From JANQEA01 sp964466035 (GTDB lineage Bacteria; Bipolaricaulota; Bipolaricaulia; UBA7950; UBA9294), in assembly GCA_964466035.1 (NCBI GenBank), contig CAYXLR010000005.1:55190-119189 (forward strand): 64,000 nucleotides of DNA. Reading direction: 5' to 3'. Every line of letters begins with the position of its first letter. Positions within the stretch are counted from its first letter, which is position 1. Positions 24,866 through 34,196 of this stretch are shown here, piece by piece. A model generated the notes under the pieces. It had not been told where the DNA came from, searched no databases, and was given only the letters and a program-made list of their open reading frames with translations. Made by a program: the position numbers and the translations under genes.

Positions 24866-26973
24866 GTCCGCTCACCCCCCTTGGGCTGCTTGATCAGTAT
24901 CCTCATATCGACCGTCCTTGTCCCTTCTCCATGGTCGTACACGATCAGCGGGTTGACCTCGATGTCCGCGATCTCCCGACACCGGTCGATCAGATGGCTC
25001 AGCTTGCTTACCACGGCCGCGATCGCGTCGATGTCCTTCCGGCTCTCCCCTCGGACGCCGAGGAGCAACGGGTACGAGCGGAGGTCCGAGATCATCGCGC
25101 GGGCCGTCGACCGACCGATCGGCGCGGCGCGGAAGGAGACGTCCTTCATCACCTCGACGTAGATCCCGCCGAGCCCGAACATCACCACCGGGCCGAACGA
25201 AGGATCCTGCCTCGCGCCGACGATCGTCTCCACGCCGGAGCGGACCATCTCCACGACCTCCACGCCCTCGATCGCCGCGTCGGGCACGTGCGCGCGGCAG
25301 CTGCGGAGGATCGCCTGATACGCGTCGACGATCTCCTCCTCGTTCTCGAGGTCGAGAGCGACGCCGCCCGCGTCGCTCTTGTGCACGATGTCCTTCGAGA
25401 CGATCTTCATCACGACGGGATACCCGATCTCGCCCGCCGCGCCCACCGCCTCGTCGAGGTTGCGCGCGACGATCGATCTCGGCATGTCGAGCCCCAGATG
25501 CGCGGCCACCCGCGCCGCCTCGGGGGCGAGGAGGAACGCGCGCCCGCCGTCGCGGGCCCCGCGAAGGACGGCTCGGATCTCGTCGATCGGCAGGTCGATC
25601 GGCTCGGCCTCCTCCGGGGCCTCGCGGATCCGCCGGCGCACGCGGTACAGCGCCCCGAGCGCCGAGACCGCCTCGTAGACGTCGCCGAACACCGGGATCC
25701 CCTCGCCCCGCAGATCGCGGATCACCGCGTCGATCCGTTCCCCGCCGAACAGCGAGAAGACGATCGGCTTCCGGTCGCGGTACCGGGCGTAGACGTCCCG
25801 GAGGAGATCGGCGAACCGGCCCGTGTCGAACAGCGCCGTCTCGCAGTACAGGGCGATCGCCGCGTGCATCCGACCCTCAGCGAGCACCGCGTCCAGCGAT
25901 CGCGCGTAGTCCTCCGCCGTCGCTTGCCCGGTCAGGTCGACCGGGTTCTTCGACGACCCGAAGTCGGGCATGACGCCGGAGAACGTGTCCGCCAGGACCG
26001 CCTGATCGTCGTAGAGGAGCACGCCGTGCTTCTCGCAGGCGTCGGTCGCCATCACGCCGATCCCGCCCCCGTTGGTCACGATGACCGCCTCGTCGCCCGG
26101 AGGCAACGGCGTCGACGCGAGGTACCGCACCCAGCTGAACGCCTCCTGGACCGACTCCGCTCGGAGGACCCCGGCTTGCCGCATCACGGAGTCGAACACC
26201 TCGTCCGCACCGGCCAGCGACCCGGTGTGCGACGCCGCGGCCATCGACCCGCGCTTCGACCGTCCGGCCTTGATGACCACGACCGGCTTGTGGCGCGTGA
26301 CCTCGGCGAGGGTCCCCTGAAGCCGCTCGCCGTCCTTGACCCCCTCCACGTACATGAGGATCGCCCGCGTCCGCTCGTCCGAGGCGAGGTACTCGAGCAG
26401 GTCGGCCTCGTCGACGTCCGACTTGTTCCCGACCGAAACGAGCGCCGAGAGCCCGACCGATTCGGTCGCCGTCTTCCCGATCATCGCGATCCCCAGAGCA
26501 CCGCTTTGGGTGATGATCGCGACCGGCCCGGGGGTGATCCCGCCGGGCCCGAACGTCGCGTCGAGCGAGCTGGCGGCGGAGTAGATCCCGAAGATGTTCG
26601 GGCCGAGGACCCGCATCCCGTGCTCTCGAGCGGTGCGAACGATCCGCCGTTCCGTCTCCAAATCGCCGACCTCGGAGAAGCCGGACGTGATCACGACGAG
26701 GTGCTTGACCCTCGCAGCTCCGCACGCCTCCACGGCGCTCAGCACCGCTCCGGCGGGAATCACGATCACCGCGACGTCGATCTCCTCCTCGACGTCGCTC
26801 AGGTCGGCGTACGCCTTCAGGCCGAGGATCTCGCCGCCTCTGGGGTTGATCGGGAAGACGCCGCCTCCGTACCCGGAGCGGACGATGTTCTCGACGATCC
26901 GGTACCCGATCTTCTCCGGGTTCCCCGAGGCGCCGATCACGGCGATCGCGCGCGGCTCGAACAGCGATCTCAT
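24862..26973 (-). CDS. ADP-forming acetate--CoA ligase, fused alpha-beta
   Basis: This encodes about 703 residues. The alpha part carries a CoA-binding Rossmann domain (PRAIAVIGASGNPEKIGYR), succinyl-CoA-ligase-like segments (ITQSGALGIAMIGKTA) and the AASHTGSLAGADEVFDS motif with the phospho-His region. The beta part (from about residue 480) is an ATP-grasp domain (DEAVGAAGEIGYPVVMKIVS, KSDAGGVALDLENEEE, and FGLGGIYVEVMKDVSFR). The enzyme converts acyl-CoA, ADP and Pi to acid, CoA and ATP, a main energy-conserving step in acetate-forming anaerobes. The start is uncertain: ATG 26973 or 26994. Confidence 0.88.
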   Translation of the reverse strand: MRSLFEPRAIAVIGASGNPEKIGYRIVENIVRSGYGGGVFPINPRGGEILGLKAYADLSDVEEEIDVAVIVIPAGAVLSAVEACGAARVKHLVVITSGFSEVGDLETERRIVRTAREHGMRVLGPNIFGIYSAASSLDATFGPGGITPGPVAIITQSGALGIAMIGKTATESVGLSALVSVGNKSDVDEADLLEYLASDERTRAILMYVEGVKDGERLQGTLAEVTRHKPVVVIKAGRSKRGSMAAASHTGSLAGADEVFDSVMRQAGVLRAESVQEAFSWVRYLASTPLPPGDEAVIVTNGGGIGVMATDACEKHGVLLYDDQAVLADTFSGVMPDFGSSKNPVDLTGQATAEDYARSLDAVLAEGRMHAAIALYCETALFDTGRFADLLRDVYARYRDRKPIVFSLFGGERIDAVIRDLRGEGIPVFGDVYEAVSALGALYRVRRRIREAPEEAEPIDLPIDEIRAVLRGARDGGRAFLLAPEAARVAAHLGLDMPRSIVARNLDEAVGAAGEIGYPVVMKIVSKDIVHKSDAGGVALDLENEEEIVDAYQAILRSCRAHVPDAAIEGVEVVEMVRSGVETIVGARQDPSFGPVVMFGLGGIYVEVMKDVSFRAAPIGRSTARAMISDLRSYPLLLGVRGESRKDIDAIAAVVSKLSHLIDRCREIADIEVNPLIVYDHGEGTRTVDMRILIKQPKGGERT

Positions 26974-26998
26974 CTTTATCGACGCACCCCGCATCCGT

Positions 26999-28741
26999 CT
27001 AGTCGAACAGCATCTTGAGCTCGTACACACCGGCGTCCCGCCGCTTGTCGATCGTGAAGCCGGACCGCTCGAACAGGTGCATCATCGCCTCGTTCCCGGT
27101 GAGGACCTCCGCGGTGAACCCGAGGAGCCCCTCCCGCTTGGCCAGCACCGTCAGGTAGTCCAGCAGCTCCGTCCCGATCCCCTGGTTCTGGTAGTCGTCC
27201 TGGACGACGAGCGCCACCTCGGCGGTGTGCGATTCGGGGTCGATCCCGTACTGCCCGACCCCGACGACGGTCTCCCGACCCTCCTCCTCTTCTTCGAGCA
27301 CGGCGAGGATGACCATCTCCGCCGTGTAGTCGATCACGACGAACTCCTGCAGCCGCTCGTGCGGCATGTCCTTGCGCGCCGAGATGAACCGCTGGTAGAT
27401 CGACCGGTCCGAGAGCGAGTAGAAGAAGTCCTTCAGCGCGGGCTCGTCGTTGATGCGCACCGGACGCAGGAGGATCTCCACGTCGCTCCGCGTCGTCCGA
27501 TACGTCTCCAGCTCCTCTGGATACTCCCCCCGCCTTCCCGGCACGTACGCCTGATCCTGGTAGATCAGGTTTCGCTCCTTCGCCTCGCGCAGCAGCCACG
27601 GCCGGAAGCGCGGGTGCGCGACCGCGATCAGCTCCATCGCCCGCTCCCGCATGTTCTTCCCGTGGAGGTACGCGATCCCGTACTCGGTCACCACGTAATG
27701 GACGTCGCCGCGCGTCAGGGTGACCCCTTCCCCTTCCTCCAACGACGGAACGATCCGCGACACCTCGCCGTTGCGCGCCGTGGACTGGATCGCCAGAATC
27801 GCCTTGCCGCCCGGCGCTAGGACCGCGCCCCGCATGAAGTCGGCCTGCCCGCCGATCCCGCTGTAGAAGAACCCTCCCAGCGATTCGGCGGTGGCTTGTC
27901 CGGTGAGATCGATCCGCAGCGCGGTGTTGATCGCCGTCATCCCGCGGTTCTGCGAGATGACCGACGGGTTGTTGGTGTAATCGACCCCGCGGAACTGGAT
28001 CGCCGGGTTGTCGCGCAGGAACTCGTACGTCGCCCGCTCTCCCATCGAGAAGGAAGCCACGGTCTTGTTCCGATCGATCGACTTGCGCGTGTTGTCGATG
28101 ACGCCCTGCCGCATGAGCTCGACGATGCCGTCGCTCAGGAGCTCGGTGTGGACCCCGAGATGGCTCTTCGATCGGAGGTTCGAGAGGATCGCGTTGGGGA
28201 TCCGACCGTAGCCGACCTGGATCGTGGCCCCGTTCTCCACCAACCGCGCGACGTACCCCCCGATGCGGTCGGCCACTTCATCCGGGATGTCCGGCGAGTA
28301 CTCCAACAACGGCTCGTCGTGATGCACCGCGAAGTCGATGTCATCGAGGTGGATGAAGCTGTCCCCGTGCGTCCGGGGCATGCGGACGTTCATCTGGCAG
28401 ATCACCGTCCGCGCGTTGTCGACCGCCGCCCGGACGATGTCGACGGAGATCCCGAGGCTGACGTATCCGTGCTCGTCCGGCAAGCTCGTCTGGACGAGCG
28501 CCACGTCGATCGGGATGACGCGCCGCTGCAACAGCCGCGGCACCTGCGAAAGGAAGATGGCCGTGTAGTCGGCGGCGCCTTCGTTGACCGCGGCTCGGGT
28601 CGGATGGCCGATGAAGAACGAGTTCAGACGGAAGTTCTGCTTCAGCTCTTCCTTCAAGTACGGGGCGACGCCCAGCGTCCAGACGTGCAGGACCTCCGCG
28701 TCGAAGAACGCCTTGGGATGGGCCTCGGTGTACCGCACCAG
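26999..28741 (-). CDS. Acetyl-CoA hydrolase/CoA-transferase fused to GNAT domain (N-terminus lost in gap)
   Basis: About 580 codons are visible; the N-terminus lies in the N run. Residues up to about 420 are a class I CoA-transferase/acetyl-CoA hydrolase (FIGHPTRAAVNEGAADY, HGYVSLGISVD, then GIGGQADFMRGA and VVTEYGIAYLHGKNMRERA). The last 150 residues are a GNAT domain (VALVVQDDYQNQGIGTELLDYL). This fusion is known in bacteria, with the GNAT part probably acetylating a lysine or sensing acetyl-CoA. It is the upstream neighbour of the ADP-forming ligase, 25 bases apart, so the pair interconverts acyl-CoAs and acids. Confidence 0.85.
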   Translation of the reverse strand: MVRYTEAHPKAFFDAEVLHVWTLGVAPYLKEELKQNFRLNSFFIGHPTRAAVNEGAADYTAIFLSQVPRLLQRRVIPIDVALVQTSLPDEHGYVSLGISVDIVRAAVDNARTVICQMNVRMPRTHGDSFIHLDDIDFAVHHDEPLLEYSPDIPDEVADRIGGYVARLVENGATIQVGYGRIPNAILSNLRSKSHLGVHTELLSDGIVELMRQGVIDNTRKSIDRNKTVASFSMGERATYEFLRDNPAIQFRGVDYTNNPSVISQNRGMTAINTALRIDLTGQATAESLGGFFYSGIGGQADFMRGAVLAPGGKAILAIQSTARNGEVSRIVPSLEEGEGVTLTRGDVHYVVTEYGIAYLHGKNMRERAMELIAVAHPRFRPWLLREAKERNLIYQDQAYVPGRRGEYPEELETYRTTRSDVEILLRPVRINDEPALKDFFYSLSDRSIYQRFISARKDMPHERLQEFVVIDYTAEMVILAVLEEEEEGRETVVGVGQYGIDPESHTAEVALVVQDDYQNQGIGTELLDYLTVLAKREGLLGFTAEVLTGNEAMMHLFERSGFTIDKRRDAGVYELKMLFD

Positions 28742-28841
28742 NNNNNNNNNNNNNNNNNNNNNNNNNNNNNNNNNNNNNNNNNNNNNNNNNNNNNNNNNNN
28801 NNNNNNNNNNNNNNNNNNNNNNNNNNNNNNNNNNNNNNNNN
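28742..28841. other. Assembly gap (100 N)
   Basis: A run of exactly 100 N separates two truncated leftward genes. The round number indicates a scaffold join of unknown true length, so the order of genes across it is not guaranteed. Confidence 0.98.
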
Positions 28842-29168
28842 CTCGTCGATCGCCTTCTGAAGCTCGGCGACGTACGTCAGCGCCGGTCCGCCTCCCATCA
28901 TCACGGCGACCGTCGCCACCTCCCACAGCTCCCCGGGGGTCGCTCCGGCGTTCAGCGCCTTCTCGGTGTGGATCCCGATGCAGTACTTGCATCGCGCCGT
29001 CAGCCCCATCCCGAGTGCGATCAGCTCCTTGGTCTTCAGATCGAGCTTGCCTGGCTTGAGCACCGCCGACATGAACTCCGTGAAGCACTTCATCTCGTCA
29101 GGGACCTGTCGGTTCAACTCGCTCATCGCTCGCTTGGCGCTGCGCATCGCTTCCCGCATTTCACCCAT
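28842..29168 (-). CDS. Carboxymuconolactone decarboxylase/AhpD-like protein (C-terminus lost in gap)
   Basis: 109 codons are visible, starting at the ATG at 29168 behind GAGGTGAT. The AhpD-fold signature is clear: LDLKTKELIALGMGLTARCKYCIGIHTEKALNAG, with the redox CxxC (CKYC) and downstream His. The family includes alkylhydroperoxidase partners and small thiol peroxidases in anaerobes. The C-terminus is cut by the gap. It could belong to the CoA-transferase operon beyond the gap, but that is unproven. Confidence 0.85.
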
Positions 29169-29338
29169 GCCGATCACCTCGTTTCGGTATCTTCCGCGTC
29201 CCTCCCGGACCGAGCCGTGCGCCGCGGGGTTCCGGTTCGCGACGTCCCATCGTTCGTCGGCCTCGTCCGCCGACGTGGCGCTTTCATCCATGGTATCGGA
29301 TGCCGATCCCACTCGCCGCCCGCCCTGCATCCGGCCCC

Positions 29339-30298
29339 TCACCGTCCGGGAAGCGCCCGAACGTAGAAGGTATGGCCTTCGTGGTCGATTCGAACCAGAC
29401 GGCCGTCGTCCACCATCCTGCGAACGATCGCCCAATCCTCACCGGTCCGCTCGAGAAGCTCGTCGACGGCTTCTTCCCTCATCGGATGCACCGCGGTGAT
29501 CGCGAGCAGGCTCTCTTCGCCCCCCCCGGACGGAGAGAACTCGTTCCCTTCGTAGCCGATCAGCAACTCGACGCGATCGAGCCTCCCGCGGAACGTCTCG
29601 TGCACTCGGACCATCGCGTCCATCCGCGGGAGTTCCACCCAGGGCTCCGCCGGCGGGCGGGTGGGCGCCGCGACGTAGGCGACCGTCGGCTTCAAGCGAC
29701 CGAGGAACGCCGCGATTCCCTGAATCTGCCTCTCCCGATCGTTGATCCCCCGGACCAGCATCGTTTCCGACACCAGTCGACCGCCGAATGTCTCCGCAAA
29801 TCCGAGCACCCCTTCCTGAACGCGTTTAAACTGGAGGTTCCCGTGAGGACGGTTCACCGCCGTCCAGGTCTCCTCGTCCGCCGCGTCGACCTTCACGGAG
29901 ACCCAATCGGCATTCGCGAGATCGTTCTGGACGTCGGCACGCCACAGCAAGGACGCGTTGCTGATCACGGCGATCGGCAGCCCGATTCGCTTGAGTCGGT
30001 CGATCGATTCTCCCAGGTGAGCATCCAGCGTCGGTTCCCCGTCCGGAACGAAGGTCAGATAGTCGATCGGATCCCCTGCCGCGTCGGCCTGCTCGACCCG
30101 CTCGAGAACTTCCTGATAGATCTCGTCGGGGCGATAGAACGCCGTCCGTTCGCTCCTCATCCGGTCGGTCCGACCCAACTGGCAGTACACACAGGAGTAG
30201 GTGCAGGTCTTCGGCGGGATGTTGTTGACGCCCAGGCTTCGTCCCAATCGACGGGACGGCACCGGGCCGAATGCAATCGTTCGACTCTCGTCGCTCAT
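29339..30298 (-). CDS. Radical SAM protein
   Basis: This encodes 319 residues. The radical-SAM cluster motif CTYSCVYC (CxxxCxxC) follows FGPVPSRRLGRSLGVNNIPPK, the N-terminal signature of the COG0731-like subgroup. GEPTLD (the SAM-binding GE motif) comes about 60 residues later, and the C-terminal 70 residues form a winged-helix-like extension. The substrate is unknown; members with this N-terminus often occur with Mrp-type ATPases and NifX-like proteins in anaerobes. It is the last gene of the Fe-S cluster run, 54 bases after the Mrp gene. Confidence 0.8.
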   Translation of the reverse strand: MSDESRTIAFGPVPSRRLGRSLGVNNIPPKTCTYSCVYCQLGRTDRMRSERTAFYRPDEIYQEVLERVEQADAAGDPIDYLTFVPDGEPTLDAHLGESIDRLKRIGLPIAVISNASLLWRADVQNDLANADWVSVKVDAADEETWTAVNRPHGNLQFKRVQEGVLGFAETFGGRLVSETMLVRGINDRERQIQGIAAFLGRLKPTVAYVAAPTRPPAEPWVELPRMDAMVRVHETFRGRLDRVELLIGYEGNEFSPSGGGEESLLAITAVHPMREEAVDELLERTGEDWAIVRRMVDDGRLVRIDHEGHTFYVRALPGR

Positions 30299-30352
30299 GT
30301 CGGATACCGCCCTCCATCGGTTTCGCGCGTCCCTCGACGCGGACGAAGTCCG

Positions 30353-31204
30353 CTACGTCTCCGTTCCTGTCGCCCCCTCGGACGCGACCCGATCGGCGAT
30401 GCCGGAAGCGATCTCGAGAAACGCCCTCGACGCCGATCCGGCCGGATCGGACAGGACCACCGGCCTTCCGGCGTCCCCTCCCTCGCGTGCCGCCGGATCG
30501 ATCGGGACCGATCCGAGGAACTCCACGCCCTGGGCCGCCGCTTCGCGCTGGCCACCGCCGGTGCCGAACAAATCGATCACCCCGCCGCAGTGCGGACAGA
30601 TCAGCCCGGACATGTTCTCCACGATCCCGATGCTCGGCACCTCGAGCTTCCTGGCGAAGCTGATCGCCCGACGCGCGTCGAGGAGCGCGACCTCCTGCGG
30701 CGTGGTCACGACGATCGCCATCTGCGGCGAGGTTCGCTGAACGATCGTGAGGACCTCGTCACCCGTGCCGGGCGGGAGATCGACGATCAGTACGCCCAAA
30801 TCTCCCCACTCCGTCTCACCCAGCAGCTGGTCGAGCGCCTTCGATCGCATCGGTCCACGCCAAATCACCGCCGCGCCGGCCGGCAACATCGATGCAAGGG
30901 AGACGACCCGGAGACCGAACCGCTCGTGGGGCAGCAGGCGGTCTCCATCCGTTCTGGGCGGTTCGTCGATCCCGATCATCAGCGGTACGTTGGGCCCGGT
31001 GACGTCCGCGTCGAGGAGTCCGATGTGTTGTCCCTGTTTCGCGAGCGCACAGGCGAGGTTGACGGCGACCGTCGTCTTCCCGACGCCGCCCTTTCCACTG
31101 AACACGACGATCCGGTGTTCGATCCGCTCCATCGCTTCCCGGATTCCACGCTCTATTCGCTCCTGCTGCCGCTTCAACCGCTCCTGCTCTTGTCCGGACA
31201 TCAT
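30353..31204 (-). CDS. Mrp/NBP35-type iron-sulfur carrier ATPase
   Basis: This encodes 283 residues. The deviant P-loop VFSGKGGVGKTTVAVNLA, switch residues LLDADVTGPNVP and VDLPPGTGDE, and the carrier motif GLICPHCGG (CxxC) identify an ApbC/Mrp/NBP35 ATPase that binds a bridging 4Fe-4S cluster and passes it to apo-proteins. The N-terminal 30 residues form a charged helix and there is no MIP18/DUF59 domain. The ATG at 31204 overlaps the DUF89 stop (ATGA), so the two are coupled. Confidence 0.9.
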   Translation of the reverse strand: MMSGQEQERLKRQQERIERGIREAMERIEHRIVVFSGKGGVGKTTVAVNLACALAKQGQHIGLLDADVTGPNVPLMIGIDEPPRTDGDRLLPHERFGLRVVSLASMLPAGAAVIWRGPMRSKALDQLLGETEWGDLGVLIVDLPPGTGDEVLTIVQRTSPQMAIVVTTPQEVALLDARRAISFARKLEVPSIGIVENMSGLICPHCGGVIDLFGTGGGQREAAAQGVEFLGSVPIDPAAREGGDAGRPVVLSDPAGSASRAFLEIASGIADRVASEGATGTET

Positions 31205-32133
31205 CGGTCGGCTCCCCTTCCCGCGTCACTCGCCCCGGCCGCGCCTTTCGGCGAATCATCGCGGACCCCGTACGACGCGGAGTCCGTCTCAGACCGGAGA
31301 ACGATTCTCCCGATTCTCACCCCGAGTTCATCCGCCACCACAGGACACTTTACCTGGAGAAGGAAGAACAGCGGAGCATCCTCGCCCGACAGGCCCTCGA
31401 AGTTCCCTTGTCCCTTGCACAGAATGAGGCCTGCCCGTTGGAACCGATCGACGAACTGCGGCGTGCACAGCGCAAGCGCCGTACCCGGTCCGTCCGACCC
31501 GCTCGCCATAACCTCAGCCACATCGTCCATCCCGACATACCGGGCGTCCTCGATCGTGGCATCGTTGAGGATCGGCCGTCCACGAACCACGAACGTGACC
31601 CGCTTGCCTCTCTCGACGAGCTGTGCTACGACCAGCTTGTCAAAGACGATCTCTCCTGCGTTGTCCCCCACGTAGAGAACGTCGTCCGCGGATTGGAGTC
31701 GCTCGAGCAGCAGGGGGTAATCGACCATGCCCCCTTGATCCTCTAAGGCATGCTCCATCGCGCGGCGCACGTCCACTCGGGAGTGGATGGCGAGATCGAT
31801 CGCGTTCCCGGCCGCCGCCAGTTCGAGCACGGTCCGTAGGCGGTCCGTGGACGCCTCGACGATCCGGCGGATCTCAGGCAGCAAGGCGATCACTTGATCG
31901 TTACTGCTTCGCTTCGCCTCGCGATACGGATCGTCGACCCCCGTGACCTCGCGCACAAGACCGTGAATCTCTCTTCCCAATTCGATGGGGGTCCCGTAGA
32001 GCGGAAGCCCCGGGAAGATGGAGGCCACGCGATTCAGGACGTCGCGCTGGAGCTTTTCGTCCCTGGTTGCGCGTCGCGCCGCATCGAGCGCCTGCCTCAG
32101 GAAGCATGGGAGGCAATCCAAATAGGTTCTCAT
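31201..32133 (-). CDS. DUF89 / ARMT1-like metal-dependent phosphatase
   Basis: This encodes about 310 residues. The N-terminus MRTYLDCLPCFLRQALDAA is the archaeal/bacterial DUF89 signature with its CxxC, followed by the DNAGEIVFDKLVV metal-binding Asp-Asn motif, RGRPILNDAT, and the final CKGQGNFEGLSG. DUF89 proteins are metal-dependent phosphatases proposed to remove damaged phospho-metabolites (established for some members). It sits between a small zinc-ribbon protein and the Mrp ATPase in the Fe-S cluster run. Confidence 0.85.
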   Translation of the reverse strand: MRTYLDCLPCFLRQALDAARRATRDEKLQRDVLNRVASIFPGLPLYGTPIELGREIHGLVREVTGVDDPYREAKRSSNDQVIALLPEIRRIVEASTDRLRTVLELAAAGNAIDLAIHSRVDVRRAMEHALEDQGGMVDYPLLLERLQSADDVLYVGDNAGEIVFDKLVVAQLVERGKRVTFVVRGRPILNDATIEDARYVGMDDVAEVMASGSDGPGTALALCTPQFVDRFQRAGLILCKGQGNFEGLSGEDAPLFFLLQVKCPVVADELGVRIGRIVLRSETDSASYGVRDDSPKGAAGASDAGRGADR

Positions 32134-32170
32134 GGTCGTCGTTCGCGTTGTCGATCGGCCGAATCGCGAG

Positions 32171-32398
32171 CTATTCTCGCGCCAGCTTGGCCCCACATTG
32201 GGGGCAGGTCATCCGGTAGCACGGCGTCCCGACCGTGTGGGCCACACGCTGTCCGCAGCTCGGGCAAACGCAGAACCCGGACGGACCGGCTCCGGGGCGG
32301 TTTCCCCCCATTCGACCGCGGCCTCCCTGGCGTCCACGTCCTCCGCCGCCTCGTCCCGAACCCCCTCCAGCCGGCCCGGTTCCGTCTCCACGCGGCAT
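32171..32398 (-). CDS. Small Gly/Arg-rich zinc-ribbon protein
   Basis: This encodes 75 residues. The N-terminal half begins MPRGDGTGPAGGGSGRGG, the start typical of DUF5320-like small proteins in NifX/Mrp clusters. The C-terminal half is a zinc ribbon: CPSCGQRVAHTVGTPCYRMTCPQCG, with an additional Cys just before it. The start is set by AAAGGAGGG upstream. The role is unknown; metal binding is likely from the two CxxC knuckles. Confidence 0.7.
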   Translation of the reverse strand: MPRGDGTGPAGGGSGRGGGGRGRQGGRGRMGGNRPGAGPSGFCVCPSCGQRVAHTVGTPCYRMTCPQCGAKLARE

Positions 32399-32445
32399 GG
32401 TTCCCTCCTTTGTCGTTCGATCCCTTCGCTCAAGACAAGAGAAGA

Positions 32446-32462
32446 ACGTCCGTCAAGGACGT
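32446..32462 (-). terminator. Stem-loop after the MinD-ferredoxin gene
   Basis: ACGTCC (32446-32451) and GGACGT (32457-32462) form a six-base stem with the loop GTCAA. Read leftward it is followed by a pyrimidine-rich run (TCTTCTCTTGTCTT). It lies 35 bases past the stop at 32497 and could be a weak or partial terminator that splits the cluster into two transcripts. Confidence 0.4.
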
Positions 32463-32496
32463 CCCTTCGCCTTTCTCCCGACTGACCGCCGATGGG

Positions 32497-33357
32497 TCAG
32501 CCGATCTCCTTCCGCAGCGTCGCCATCGCTTCGGCCATCGCGCGTCCCGCCGGGCTCTCCGGGTCGTCCGCCGGGCTGCGACCGATGCGCAGCGCCTCGA
32601 GGACCCGCTCGTCGTACGGAATCCGGCCGAGCATCGGGAGTTCCTCACGGCGCGCGAACGCCTCGACCTCCTCGGCCAGCGGCTCGCTCAGATCCGCCTT
32701 GTTGAGGACGAGATACGCGGGGACGCCGAAGTGCCGAACGACGCCGAGGATCCGTTCGAGGTCGTGCAACCCGGATCGGGACGGCTCGGTCACCAGCACG
32801 GCCACTTGCGTTCCGGTCGTCGAAGCGATCACCGGACATCCGATGCCCGGGGATCCGTCGATGGCAATTTGCTCCGATCCCTCGTCCTTCGCGATCTCGT
32901 CGGCCTTTTCCCGAATCACGGAGACGAGCTTGCCCGAGACCTCCTCGCCCGGGTACAGCTCGGCGCCGACCATCGGGCGGCGTGCGGCCCGCCCCGTGTA
33001 CCACTCTCCGGACGGACGCTCGACCAACCGGAGGGCATCGACAGGACAGGCCGTCACGCACGCCCCGCATCCTTCGCACAGCAGCGGATCGATCCGAAGT
33101 CCCGCGTCGATCGCGTCGAACCGGCAGACCTCGAGGCATCGGCCACACGCTGTGCATCTCTCCTCATCCCGAACGGCGACGCTCGAACCACGGTAGATCC
33201 CCGTCTCTTCGATCTCCGGATGGAAGACGAGATGGAGGTTCGCCGCGTCGACGTCCGCGTCGACGACCGTGAGGTCTTCGACCCGGCTGGCGAAGACCGA
33301 AGCCAAGGTCGTCTTGCCCGTTCCGCCCTTGCCCGAGAGGAACACAATGCGTTTCAT
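32497..33357 (-). CDS. MinD/ParA-family ATPase with inserted ferredoxin domain (2)
   Basis: This encodes about 286 residues. The P-loop FLSGKGGTGKTTLASVFA is followed by VVDADVDAANLHL, then an inserted two-cluster ferredoxin (CTACGRCLEVCRFDAI and CEGCGACVTACPVDAL), and then the ATPase resumes (IDGSPGIGCPVIAS, LVLNKADLSEP). This is the CooC/NBP35-related 'MinD with ferredoxin' family that occurs in pairs beside NifX-like proteins; an iron-sulfur or metal-transfer role is inferred. The ATG at 33357 overlaps the stop of its partner (ATGA). Confidence 0.88.
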   Translation of the reverse strand: MKRIVFLSGKGGTGKTTLASVFASRVEDLTVVDADVDAANLHLVFHPEIEETGIYRGSSVAVRDEERCTACGRCLEVCRFDAIDAGLRIDPLLCEGCGACVTACPVDALRLVERPSGEWYTGRAARRPMVGAELYPGEEVSGKLVSVIREKADEIAKDEGSEQIAIDGSPGIGCPVIASTTGTQVAVLVTEPSRSGLHDLERILGVVRHFGVPAYLVLNKADLSEPLAEEVEAFARREELPMLGRIPYDERVLEALRIGRSPADDPESPAGRAMAEAMATLRKEIG

Positions 33358-34196
33358 GCGATCAGATCCTCTGCATCTCGTGCCAGCTTCACGAAGCGAT
33401 CCCGCCACTCGGGGAGCGCGTCCACGAGCACACGTGCCTCGGCACCGACTTCCGCAATGCGCCGATCGAACGGGATCCGCAGGAGAATCGGAAGCCCCTC
33501 TTCCTCACAGTACCGTTCGACGTCCTTATCTCCTGTGCCCTCGCGGTTGATCACCACGCCCGCGGGAAGCCCCAGCGTGCGTACGACACCGACGGCCGCA
33601 CGCAGGTCGTGTAGGCCGAACGGCGTCGGCTCGGTCACGAGCAGAACGCCGTCCACCCCATGGAGCGTCGTGATCACCGAACAGGCCGTCCCGGGCGGCG
33701 CGTCCAGAATCACCCAATCCCGCTCCGGGGTAGTCCGCTTCAACTCGGCGATGATCGGGCTCGCCATCGCCTCGCCGATGTGCAGCCGACCGTGTCCGAA
33801 CGCCATCTCTCCCGCGGTTCCCCGTTCGATCACCCCGAGCGGATGATCGACTTCCCGGATGGCGTCGGCCGGGCAGACGAGGCCGCATCGGCCGCAGCCG
33901 TGACACAACTCGTCGAACACCATGACCCGATCCCGGATCACCACGATCGCCCCGTACTCGCAAGCCTCGCTGCAGGCGCCGCAGAGCGTACACCGTTGTT
34001 CGTCGATGACCGGAACCCGCTTGGAGACATCCTGAGGCTCACCGAGCGTCGGGTTCACGAACAGGTGGTCGTTCGGCGCTTCGACGTCGCAGTCGACCAA
34101 CGCCGTCGGATGCTCGGGCGCAAGAACGGTAGCAAGGTTCACCGCGACCAGCGTCTTGCCGGTCCCGCCCTTGCCGCTGGCCACGGCGATCTTCAT
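33354..34196 (-). CDS. MinD/ParA-family ATPase with inserted ferredoxin domain (1)
   Basis: This encodes about 280 residues and is paralogous to the next gene. Seen: VASGKGGTGKTLVAVNLA (P-loop), LVDCDVEAPNDHLF, the ferredoxin insert CTLCGACSEACEYGAI and CHGCGRCGLVCPADAI, and LDAPPGTACSVITTLHGVD. The two ATPases probably form a heterodimer, as their coupled genes and shared architecture suggest. The ATG at 34196 overlaps the stop of the NifX-like gene by four bases. Confidence 0.88.
   Translation of the reverse strand: MKIAVASGKGGTGKTLVAVNLATVLAPEHPTALVDCDVEAPNDHLFVNPTLGEPQDVSKRVPVIDEQRCTLCGACSEACEYGAIVVIRDRVMVFDELCHGCGRCGLVCPADAIREVDHPLGVIERGTAGEMAFGHGRLHIGEAMASPIIAELKRTTPERDWVILDAPPGTACSVITTLHGVDGVLLVTEPTPFGLHDLRAAVGVVRTLGLPAGVVINREGTGDKDVERYCEEEGLPILLRIPFDRRIAEVGAEARVLVDALPEWRDRFVKLARDAEDLIA

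Noticed and set aside
29380..29400. GATTCGAACC resembling a tRNA T-loop
   Set aside because: It lies within the radical SAM coding frame, with no cloverleaf around it.
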